Source: Tubulanus polymorphus
Lineage: Eukaryota; Nemertea; Palaeonemertea; Tubulaniformes; Tubulanidae
NCBI RefSeq assembly: GCF_964204645.1
Contig: NC_134029.1
Coordinates: 16,882,450 to 16,946,449, forward strand
Reading direction: 5' to 3'
DNA length: 64,000 bases
The translations under genes and the position numbers were made by a program. The notes under the pieces were generated by a model. The model was not told the DNA's origin. It did no database searches and saw only the letters and a program-made list of their open reading frames with translations. Within the stretch, counting starts at the first letter, position 1. The number at the start of each line of letters is the position of its first letter. Below, in pieces: positions 49,301-61,300 of this stretch.

Positions 49301-52300
49301 TTCAGCCTGTATGGAAAATCCCGATTGTGGCAATAAATTCAATTCAAATCAAATCAAAAAATTCTCCGGTTAGCGATTTAGAAAAACACAATCATTGAGT
49401 ACAAAGGTTTGATTTCACACTAAAATCAGTTGTTGCATTGCAATAAACAGGAGTTAAACTCTATATGACAGTTAAGCATCAGACGTTGTAGGGAACCTGT
49501 AACAATGACTGGTATTCAGACTACAGGTCGACCATTGCCCTCCTTTTGATTGAGAAACAAAATAAAGGTCCAATGGCCCTGTGGCTCACCATTAAATCAT
49601 TGAGTGCATATATTGTCAAAAATATTATACTAAATATCAACTAATTTGGATTGAAGATGTTTGAGGCTGATAATATATGCGCCTGCGGATGTGTGAGAGT
49701 GCTGTGTACACTATCACAGCCTATATATAGACTCGCTCAGGTGATTACTAACACACACAGCCATATACTCTCTGACCTATATTCGCACACACGCGGCTGA
49801 CTGCTGAAGTGCGTACATACAAATGTACTAGCGACGCAGTATTAGATTGACCGCAATTTCAAGTCAGAATCCATCCATCGACAAATGTCAAAAAATACAA
49901 ACACATGGCTGCCAGTCGGCCATCTTGATTCTGACAGGGCCAGTTTTTGGGCTGAAGATGTGTCTAGGGTAGATACATGTGTAACCCAAATATCAAGACA
50001 TTACATTGAAGCGTCTTCAAAACTTCCCAAAATAACTGGATTCTATCGACGGACGGACAGACGGATGATGGACGAAAAGTGAACGCAATAGCCCGCTGGG
50101 ACTAAAGTCCCAAGTGGGCTAAAAACGTGCCATTACTTATTGCAAAAAGCAGGTTTTTGTGTGTTTTTCAAGAATAAGTCCCCTAAAAATAACTCGATCA
50201 CTATGAAATTTTTGTGGGCTCGAGAACTCATTAAGCCAAACCATGACACCAAAAATCAACACTATTGGTTCAATAGCCAATGTTTGTGCCTTGTTGACAC
50301 ACCCGTACAAAATTTTCAATGAAAACTGCTTCATCAGACCGTTTGCATAGGCTAACCTACAGTTCGCAAAAAAGTATGTAACACTAATATTTTACTTATT
50401 TCAAACTTTTGAGGGTGAAAGGTTTTGTCCGACTTATCTAGCTTCTGACTTGGAGAGATAAAGAAATCCGTCAGATTTCTTAATTTTTCTCACTTCAGTT
50501 TTACTGCATTTCTATATCAAGAAAAGTACCTTTCATGACCCAACTGGCATTGCTTTCTCCTGGGTGAACTCTGGACGTTAAGAATATATATGGACGGTTT
50601 TCTACAATGACAGGAAACAAAATCAAAATTAAAAGTGTTCTCTTATTCATAACTAAGTTTGAGAGGTGATTGTAAATGAACTTACTGTCAGCGATATCTT
50701 TGGAATGAGAGGTAATAGTGAGAACAGGTACTGGATTACCGCTGAGTGTTTGAGTTAGTTTTTGTCTTCTGAACAGAAACTGTGAACTATCATGTGAATT
50801 CTCCCAATGATCTAGATCAGCCTTAAAATATACATTAAAACAAGACCCACTCAATTTAGGAGACTATATTAACAATAAAAATTGCATTGTAACCATGGTA
50901 TTTATGCAATGGTTGATTTATTCCAGGCTTTGCCCAACTGACCCAAGGGGCAGTGGCTCAGAAGGTCAACATGGCATCTGTTAAAACTTCACTGTAATGG
51001 TATATATTGATCATTTACTAGCAATTTGACCCAACTTTTGAGCAACCATGGCCCAGTGCTAGAGCAACATCCCTCGGCCGATAAAAATATTAAAGAAAAT
51101 AAATATGTAGCGATCACTAACTTTTAAGAAGGCTATACTTCAGAAATGACTGCCTGCGGAACAGGGACAGGCTTTATTTTAATCATTCAAATTCGTTCCA
51201 TTTGTATAGCAATAGGCTCAGCCTATGGTTGGCCGGTGTTTAAGACATCGGATAAATGAATACAGTTTTTTGCAGTAACAAATGAGACATCTTCTTATTT
51301 CTAATAGTTAAAAACACTAGGCATGAACTGAAATGGAAGAGAAGTACAGCTAAGGACATACCTGCAACATGGAGTACGTGTACGGATAATGATAAGCTAT
51401 GTAACAAACATCCTTCTCATGTTTAAACTTCACTGTAAATGTTGTAGTATAGTATGTTTTACCGGACACTCCGCCAGTTGTCTGAGAACTACGAATGAAA
51501 TGATTTTTGTAGTAGCAAATCTCTGTACCGAACCGTTTCCAGTATGGTCGACCGGCAACTGCTTCCACAACAGAATAGATCACTGGTTGCATCCCTGAAA
51601 TTATTACAAAAAGAATTCAGAATATAACATTTCAGGTCATAACAACTGGAAGAGGCTTTATCAGTTAATCATGAACTACAATGTATGGAACAAACTGTAC
51701 CAGCACTGTTGAACAAATAACAAGCTACAAGGCATCAACGGTTCTCGGGCTCAGGCTCAAACGTTTAACTTCGAAATTACCATGCATTAGTTCCCATAGC
51801 ATTTTGGATATGTTCTACCTAGGGCCAATAGCTAAATTTTGTCAAAACAACTTTTCGAGGTCATCTTCAAGGTCATGTCATCGTCAAACCCGCGATTCAG
51901 TGCCTTGTTCTGCCACTAGGCGATGCACTAGGCCTATTTTTTGTGCTGCACAACTAGACCCCCATAATAGCATTGTACCCAAGTTTCATCAAAATCGACC
52001 ATGTTCGAAGCTAAGTAGCAGTAAGACAGACACAGAGACCCGGGCTCAGGCTCCTAATCTATCTCCGAAATTACCATGCCTTAGTTCCCATTGCATTTTA
52101 GATATGTTTTACCTAGGGCCAATCGCTTAATTTTGCCCAGACAAATCTTTGATTTTCGACCAAGTTTCTGAGTTATGAGGTCATCTTCAAGGTCATGTCG
52201 CTGAAAATGAGAATCTTTAGTGTCTAGTTCTGCCACTAGATGGCTCATTGGGCCCATTCCTTACACTGCACAACTAGACCCACATACTTACATTGTACCC

Positions 52301-55300
52301 CTACATTTAACAAAGCAAAGTACCTGAAAGACAGACATGCACGTGCAGACAAACTGACAAACCAAAAAATAAGGGTCATGCGGAAGCCGGACACCCAATA
52401 TTCCAAAAATTTGTATGACAAAGTCGTGGAACGTTTTTTGTTAAGCATTCTGAATTACGAACAACTACCTGCTTTGCACCAGGTTTACTGAAATGCTCAG
52501 GAATAGGTAGTGCAAATTACATCTGGTCGAAATGTACATTTACCCAACAAGAATCTCAAGACCAATCGAAACTGTCCCAAGGCCCGGTCAATAGAAGTGT
52601 AATTAGGGGTCCAGACCAGTGCTTCATCTAGCATTAAAAAAGGGCAGGGTGCTGATTTCAAATAAGGGCATTTTTGTGTGTGATTCCATCGGAGCAAGGG
52701 CACATAATAACGCCCTCACATCTGTTTTAGGGGCAAACTGCAATGTTCCCTATTGCATAGAATAGAGGTACCCCTTACTACGATTGAGGACTAGAAACTA
52801 TGTTTAACTCTGATTTTGCCATGAGTGACACACTTGACCACAGTACATCCTTACACCTATGCCTGTCAATGAACAAAAGTTAATCTAGATAGGGCTTTCA
52901 AAATGATTTGGAAAACCAGTTGCAGACAAAAAAATTGCAGAAAAAAGCAATCTCAAGTAGCAAATACAGCGAAAAAGAGCCAGCAATAGTGTATAGGCCT
53001 ATATGAAATTGCATATTTTTAATCTTAGAAATATCAAATTAATTGATTTAAATTGATAGTGTAGATTGGCAATAACTGTTGATAATTGGTAAGCAGCCAG
53101 CTTAAGAACACATTATTGCTATTAGGCTACTCAAACTAATTGTCTGTGCGAGTCTCTCGGTGAGTTCACCGAACAAAGTTTTTCACCTTGTATATATAAA
53201 ATTTGTCTAATAGTCGAGATAAAAAGATCCAGAGCATCACGATGTGTTCAAAACGAAACAATCCATCGAATATATAAACTACCAGCTTTACAACGGCAGT
53301 TGCTAGAATGATTGGCAGTAGTTTGGAAGTCAGCCAATTTCCTGGAAACTTAAACTAGGCCACGCGTCTGAGGCACGTTTTCACACGATGCACACTGACT
53401 GCAGAACATTTAAATATAACCACTGATCACATGAGCTACTATCGTTGATATCATAGAGATATTTCATAGCCGTCGCAGGAAATTTACTAACAGTCGGATG
53501 CGTCGGCTTATTTTGAAAGCCCTGACTCGTTACTCGTGACTGACAAGGGCAGGATGGCAGACATACGGCAAGTGATGAGGGCACAAGGGCGAGCATGGGA
53601 CACATCTGAAGGGCACAAGGGCGGCTATTTTCGGGGGCGGGGCGGACAGCCCTTCTATTTTTGGCTAGATGAAGCACTGGCAGACGCACAGACAGGTGGG
53701 AAGAAGCCATGAAATAACCATTTAATAATAATAATCATGCAATAACCCAATGGGACTTCAGCCCCAAGTGGGCAAAAAACTTTCATTTTAAAGTACACTG
53801 ACCGAAATTGAATTGACTGTTTGGTTTTTCACAGTTGACAATATTAAACCTATATTTAACACCAGCCTCCATATTACTGACTTCAAAATAAAACCATTGA
53901 TGGTGATGATTTGTGTTTATATCTGGCGATAATATCAAATCGTATTCCATCGCTCGTACCTAGAAAATACACAGAAAGTATAAGGTGCTCGATGAAAAAT
54001 ATCTTTCGGTTTCAGTTTTCTTAGACAAACTACAAAATCATGGTAGGATTTGTGGTGGCAGTGATCTCTCGTGGACAGGTCGATATCAGGGCCAGTTGCA
54101 CAATTGGATTTGAGACCATCTTAGAACTGGTACAATAGACAATCTAACAACTTATGACCAGTTTTAGAACTAAAGATCATTTTTGGACTTAACTCAAGAC
54201 TGCGCAACTGGGCCTCTAGGGACGGTTTACAAAATTTGCCATTCTCGGTCATTATAGCGAAGAAATCAAATGGGAACGCACTTAAAAACTCCCGAAGCGT
54301 TCCTTTTCAATAATGAACTAAAGTGGCATATATCAATTCTAAATTCAGCCACAAACATACATACTTGTATAACTTTACGTAAATTCCCACTTTCAAACTG
54401 TGAATTGAATTTCAGACTGGTGGAATAATCATTGGATCGACCGAGACGCTGCTCATCCCGATTAGATAGATTGGAGAAGTTTGTATTGTACATATCTCCA
54501 GCCGATTTAACTACTGAATCCAAATCATACACCACTTTGTCTATTATATGTTCAGGATTGATCATTCGATCTATATCTTCAAATATCTTCACTCTGTAAT
54601 GAAATAGATATCGGGAGAGTCATTTTAATGCTTTTAACTAGGCACTTTATTCTATGGTGGTGGATATTACACACAGTTAACGAATAACGTCCCTAGCCAT
54701 TACCCTCCTTACTCAGCCAGTTCCAGCCAGGGTGAACTTCGATTATCGGGTTTAGTCGACTAGTCAAACTTAAATGAATCCGAATGTCAGTTAGTCAGAA
54801 CTATAGTCGAGAAATGGTCGACCATAGGATTGAGTACAGTTACCTTAGTGCGTACCTAGTTTCAAGATGGCCGATACTGTGAAATGCATTATGACTGAAC
54901 CTATAGTGCGCTATTAGTTATCAGTTCCGACCACTAGTCAGGGATCGCAGAGGGCCTTCAGCAAACCCGAGGAAATATCCAATGTTACAAAAAGATTAGA
55001 AGTAAATTGAACAAAACAGTATCACAGCACCCCTGGAGAGCTGGAGGGGGTGTCCCCCTCGAAGCTTCTAGATTTTTTTCCATCCGATAGTGGCTTTTTA
55101 ATCTAACGTGTCACACCATGGGGCCGCCATCTCGATTATCGCGCTAGTCTCGCGAGTCGGAAAGAGAGATGGTTAGAATCCCATCAATGTTGAATAAGAA
55201 CTCTAATATTACGTCCGGATATCAATCCGGATAATCCAGTAAATTCCGTGAAATAGAGTAAATGGAAGAATAGTGGAGAATGACTGTGCTATCAGCTAAT

Positions 55301-58300
55301 GGACTGGTTGCCTGTCGAATTCTGAGTCTAGACTGGTTGCCTATCTAAACACACATGTATGTTTTTAACCGTATGCCTCTACTCTCCACTTTCAAACAAC
55401 CATGCCTTCTAGAGTGCGCTAATTGATGGTTCCCACAGTTACATATATCAAAAATTTGCAGGTTTTTCCCAAGTATTCATGGGTTATTTTCAATTTTCCC
55501 AAATGAAAATTAACAGATACTATCATGCTACATTCAACATTTTAGTGGTGACTGGTTGATAAAGGTGATTCTCAAGGGAAATCCCTGGACGTATTGGCCC
55601 CATTCCGTGCGGTTGCCCCACAGCGTGGGATTTATGCAGCAAACATGGCCACCAAACATTTGAAGTTTCAATGATAGAAATTGTACATGAATTTCAATAC
55701 AATTTGAGCTGTTAGGATTTCAAGGCACAATATAACTAGATGATGTGATATAGCGATGTTAATAAAGATAATGCTGCAGTGAAGCTCGTCACGAACTGTC
55801 CTGATTGAGTGTACAGTGGTTAAAAACATACACATTTGCGTAGTTACATAACTATTTGCAGTGAATTGCAGATGAAACATGAAGCCTTAACGGTCATTTA
55901 CAACTAGGGGTCCAGGTACACCATGCCCACTTGGGAAGTGGTTTCAGATGCTCAACAATCTAAAAATTTCAATATTCAACGCCCCATCCAATGACCTTGA
56001 AAAAATCCAATGACCTTGAAACTCACTACAATCATAAAACATGTCAGCAGCTACAATTTTGTAATTGATTGTGGTAACAAAATATGCCTAGATACCAATA
56101 TGTATGGAAATTTTAAGTTACTCTACTATTCAACACACCCTGGTGACCATATGCGAAGCCCAATGACCTTAAATCTCATCATAATCACAGAACATGTCAT
56201 GAGCTACAATTTTGCAATTGATCATGGTAACAAAATATGCCTAGGTACCAATATAATAAGGAAATACTAATTTATTCTACTATTCAACGCCCCCTAGTGA
56301 CCATAGAGAATAACTAATGTCCTTGAAACTCACCACAACAATAGAGCATGTCATGAGCTACAACCTTCCAATTGATTGTGGTAACAAAATATGCATAGGT
56401 ACAAAAATAACATAGAAATACTAAGTTATTGCATTGTTCAATGCCTCCAGGTGTTATTGCATTGTTCAATGCCTCCTGGTGGCCATATGCAAAAACCAAT
56501 GACCTTGAAACTCACCACCATCATAGACCATGAGCTACAACTTCCCAGTTGATTGTGGCAACAAAATATGCTTGAGTATCAATATAATGTGGAAAACTTT
56601 CTTCCACCTACGAATGAGTACTGATATCACCAAGATGGCAGCCAATTGCATCATAATTGCTTGATCGTATAACCTGTCTTGGGTATAAAAGAAGATCATT
56701 TTCTAAAGAACACCCATCACAAATTGCAATGAAAAATGGCAAACCATTAGGAAGCTACAGGACTCCGAATTCAGGCCACAATTGACACTTTTGGGCACAA
56801 AAAAGGTCAAAGGACAGCCATCTTTAATCCGATCGACCCAATTTTTCTCTTTGATCAAGGTAATTGAAAAAAGATTCTTCGAGAAAAGATTTCCCTCGAA
56901 TAACTTTGAAAATGTGTAAAAAGTGCTGATTTTGGCAAACAACAATGGCTGCCAGTCGGCCATCTTGAATCTGACAATCTTGAATCTGACAGGGCCAGTT
57001 TTGGGCTGAAGATATGTCTAGGGTAGATACATGTATAAACCAATTATCAAGACATTACCTTAAGCGTCTTCAAAACTTCCCAAAATAACTGGATTCCGTC
57101 TACGGACGGATGGACGAACGCTGGGACTAAAGTCCCAAGTGGGCTAAAAACATTATAGCAATCTCAATTGAAAGATAATAATGATATACAACTTGAGTTA
57201 AAATTATGGCCATTTCTAAAATCATATCACTAAATTGTAGTCAGTGCAGAACGTTTGGTTTTGGAACAATAATGAGGGGTGGTAGGTAGTCATGATTTAA
57301 CACATGTTACTTATATGTTGTTGAAAATCTTGCAAGAATGGCGCAACATTGAAACTGGCAATAAATTCCAAATATCATACATGATTTTTTGTACATATTC
57401 ATAATTCATCTGCTATAAAGTTCCGATAAACAATTGCATGTTTACGACGATGTTTGACCGCAATGGTTGCCTGGGAAGCAATTTTTCCACCATCTCGTTG
57501 GCAGTGCACATGCCCCCCCATTCTGTTTGTAAACACAATCCACACGTGTACACTACACTCGCTGTATCAGCATTCGTGGCTCTCAAAAACAAAACAGCGT
57601 CAAATAGTCTACTGGAACCCACCCAGGGTTCATTGTCTCAAGCTCAGGTGAAATTCAAGCCATTTCAAGCTAGACTTTTACCATTTTCAAGCTGTTTTTT
57701 CAGGCACGTTGGAAGCAATTTTCGATAGTCACTGCCAATTTGCCTATTTTTAACAGGTTCTTGACGAGGGTCATATAAAAATGTTAAAAAAGAGGTAAAA
57801 TTTCGATTCATTTTACAGTGGAACCTCATTGATAGGACTCTGTTAGAGATGAAAACCGTTTATCACAATGATTTCCAACATTTGCTAGCTTAGATATTTA
57901 TATCAATTAATATTTGGATAAGGCCATCCCAAATTAATTGTCTGTTTGTTTGGAATAAGTTGGTAGGTAGGTACAATCGTTTTTTTTGCAAAATTTAAGG
58001 ACAAAGAAAAACAACAAATTTATCACTACTTTTAGTGGAAACAATATCCCAAATCTGCTTCGTGCAAGGGAAATTTGTATTTCAAGAATAATTTAAGATT
58101 TCAAGAATAAATTCTAAAACTAACTTTGTCCTGAGCGTCATCTCTGTGTTCAAAATGAAACAGTAGATTGAATATATGCGCGCTATAACATTACCAGCTA
58201 TAATATAGTGACTAAGAATGAATGGCAGCTTATTGGAACACTGCCAGTTTCCTGGAAAACTTTAACTAGGCCATAGTCGAGCAATGTTTTCACACGATGC

Positions 58301-61300
58301 ACACTTGACTTCAAACGTACGTAGCTAATAATTCATTAACAGTGAGTCGGTCGGTCGGCCATTTTTATCATATATAAAATTTATTTCAACGAATCCCAGA
58401 AAAAAGTTTCCACTCGGTACCTTTGAAGTCGGGTTGGTCGGGTTACGGCAAACAGACCTTTGATATTTTGGGATGGCCTAATAATACGAAATTTGTAATG
58501 TTCAATGACTTCGACGAGGCCTCGGTGCCTTCAACCTGGCTCTCACACCTGGCTGGTGTGGGATTTCAATGCCATCTATTTTACATCAATGCTCAACGAC
58601 ATGCATGACTGAAATTTCCCCATATTTTCTAGTCTCTAGACACCGGAGAGATTCACTACGTCGCGGTGCATGCGAGTCTCGTGATTCAATGCAATTAAAT
58701 TAATTTCTTTATGGATGCCTAAGACATGATGCACGCGTAGAAACGACTCGAGAACGTATTCTGTCTGCAATTATATCAAAAAAATTCTCGAAGAAGGAAA
58801 TTTGTCAAAATCAAGCATTTCAAGCCATATTTTTTCATTTCAAGTCAAAAATGATTATTTCAAGCTTTCAATCTATTTTCAAACCATTTTCAAGCGCTTG
58901 AATAGCATTTATCAAATTCAAGCCATTTCAAGCTTTTCAAGCACCGCGAGAACCCTGCCACCAACCTGGGCACCTTTTCTACGATTTTACATTTACATGA
59001 TTAAATCAATTTCTGACACCATTTTTGCATTGTTCATTCGTGTATCTAGTGTTTCAATGTGTTTATCAGCATACCGGGGACCTCCAGTGGTTAAGATGGA
59101 TCTTTGAATATATGAAAAATTTTGAAATATTGCTTTTTTCCCAGGTATGTCATTCATATATTTCAACTCATAAACTTTTGGAGGATTTAATTAAAGAAAT
59201 GGTCGTAAAGCCTTCAAATGATCGCACATGCGATCAGCCACCCCGCTCGTGCTTTAAATGGAAAATTAGTATCTCGTACGATAGTGATCGAAAATAAAAG
59301 ATGAAATCTAAATCATTCGATTCTTTCAAAGAAATGCATGGGAAAATTTGGTTTGGAAATAAACTGAATTTTTTATTAATTCATTTCAATGTTGCCTCAG
59401 TCTCCCTGGACGTACTAACTACACTTACTATGATCGTTGTGATCTGTGTGCTGGCCACAAATGCACATCACACTACACTACCCATTCAACACCCAACTAC
59501 CCACAGCTTTGATATAACCATCCTATTATCTAGTGTGTTTCTCCCTGGATAGAATTGCACTAGGCAAATGCAATATGTGAAATGTAAATAAATTTTCCAA
59601 ATATTTCCCTGATTTGAGGAAAATTTTTAAAATTCCCAAATATTTCGTAACTGGTTACTTTAAAATTCCCAAGTTTTCCAAATTTACCTGTTCTGTGGGA
59701 ACCATGATTGATCTTTTTGATGTTAATGTTACAACAACGATCGCGCTAATGATAGCGGCACTAAGTGAGCATCATCATTCTGAAGCAAACATCACTAAGT
59801 ATAATGATGCTGTAATAGCGAATTGGAGGAGCTCACTCTACCCCCCTCCCACTTATTTTTACATCAAATTTACATCGATCTCGCATCCACAAAATCATGG
59901 GCAAAACAGCAGATTTCCTCTGATCGGCGGAGCTCTGGAATCCCTTACTAGTCGACTAACTCCGATAACTGAATTTGGCCCAGATGTATTTGGACCGGGG
60001 TCCATTCCATAGCCGTCTCAATCAAATCCCAGTTGACGGCACATGAGCCACAAAGGGTTTTGAGGGAAGTACCAGCTTTTACATAATTACATGTTAATTC
60101 CTGGTACAATCAAATTTTGCCAATTTTAAGTATTCAGACTCATCGACATTCGAGATCAAGAATCAATTCATGACATAATTCGATTCCTGATTTCATAAAT
60201 ACGATACCTCTGTACTCCGTATTTCCTATCAATAAGTTGTTCGGCGTAAGGAGGCGGTTTGCTACCGAACAAATCCGGATACGATATTTTATTAAAACGA
60301 CCAACGCTTTTAGTCTGTGATGCGATATTCAGAAATCTGTCAGGATTCTCGATCGTATCGTTGTAATCGTCGCTAGCATCATCATTATAGATATCGTCCA
60401 TCGTTCCATCCGCTCCAGCTCCATCGCTTGTATTATCAACGGATGAACTCTCCTCCAATCGTTTATTCGTGCTTGAACCTACATTCTTCCGTCGCGCTGC
60501 CGACGCTTTCAATGATTTTCCTGTTGTTTTACGTTTGGCATTCTGTTTGTTGTCAAGGTAACTGCTACTTGATGATGGTTTTGCGGAGACAGAGCGTTGC
60601 ATGCCGTTGCTACGAGATGTTTTTGAACTGAACGATGTTATCACCAGGCTGTTTTTCAATCCAGCCAGTGCAGTATCACTGATATTGTTTGAGTTTGCAC
60701 TGCACGGACGTCTTCTGCTGGAGTCATCGCAATACACTGAAAATAAGAAAATATTGAAAGCTTTTCGATGCAAATTAGTTCAGATAAATTTCTTGAGGTC
60801 AGTTTTTCCAGACTGGAAATGAGATGCTTACACTCATAACGACAGGTTTAATGTGCTCATATTGGGTGATACTCATTGCGCTTGCGAGGATGCAACGATT
60901 GGCCTGCAAACTTCAATCAGGCACTAGTCGCACTTAACCTTTGAACCCGCCAAATCGAAATAATTACCTGTTACAGTTTGACGATAAATCTACCAGATGA
61001 TAAAATTGACCTACACGTGCTCTTTTTAAATAAGAATTATTTAAAACCTACTACATGTTACTACATGTAGTGGACAAAATACATGTAGTGGGCAAAAAAC
61101 GATCAAACATTCTAAAACATTGATTTAACAGTAAAAATTACTGTACCTAAATCTTTATAGAATGTAGGTAAAGTGGGAGCGCTATAACGTTGTCTGTTTG
61201 ATATCTCTGTTGCTGATTGAGAACCAACTACTGCACAGTGGTGTTTAGTATGGAATGAATTCTCTGATGAAGATCCAGTTGGCATGACTACTGGATAATC

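Larger units (their letters stand above)
47645..50529 (-). other. CCP1-like intron with SINE-like fragment and Helentron-like copy
   Basis: Holds a tRNA-like fragment (47985-48045), a GC-rich repeat fragment (48225-48350) and an inverted Helentron-like copy (48373-50125). No gene. Confidence 0.7.
51595..53802 (-). other. CCP1-like intron with tandem repeat and hAT-like element
   Basis: Two direct repeats of about 295 bp (from 51745 and 52040, each opening CGGGCTCAGGCTC) and a CAGTGCTTC-ended element (52617-53679). A relic of the Helentron-like 5' end lies near 53745-53778. Confidence 0.65.
54594..60207 (-). other. CCP1-like intron with transposons
   Basis: Contains an inverted Helentron-like copy (55902-57150) and the second CAGGGTT element (57624-58957). 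Remaining sequence shows no gene; open frames at 58802-60012 are unrecognised and low in complexity. Confidence 0.7.
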
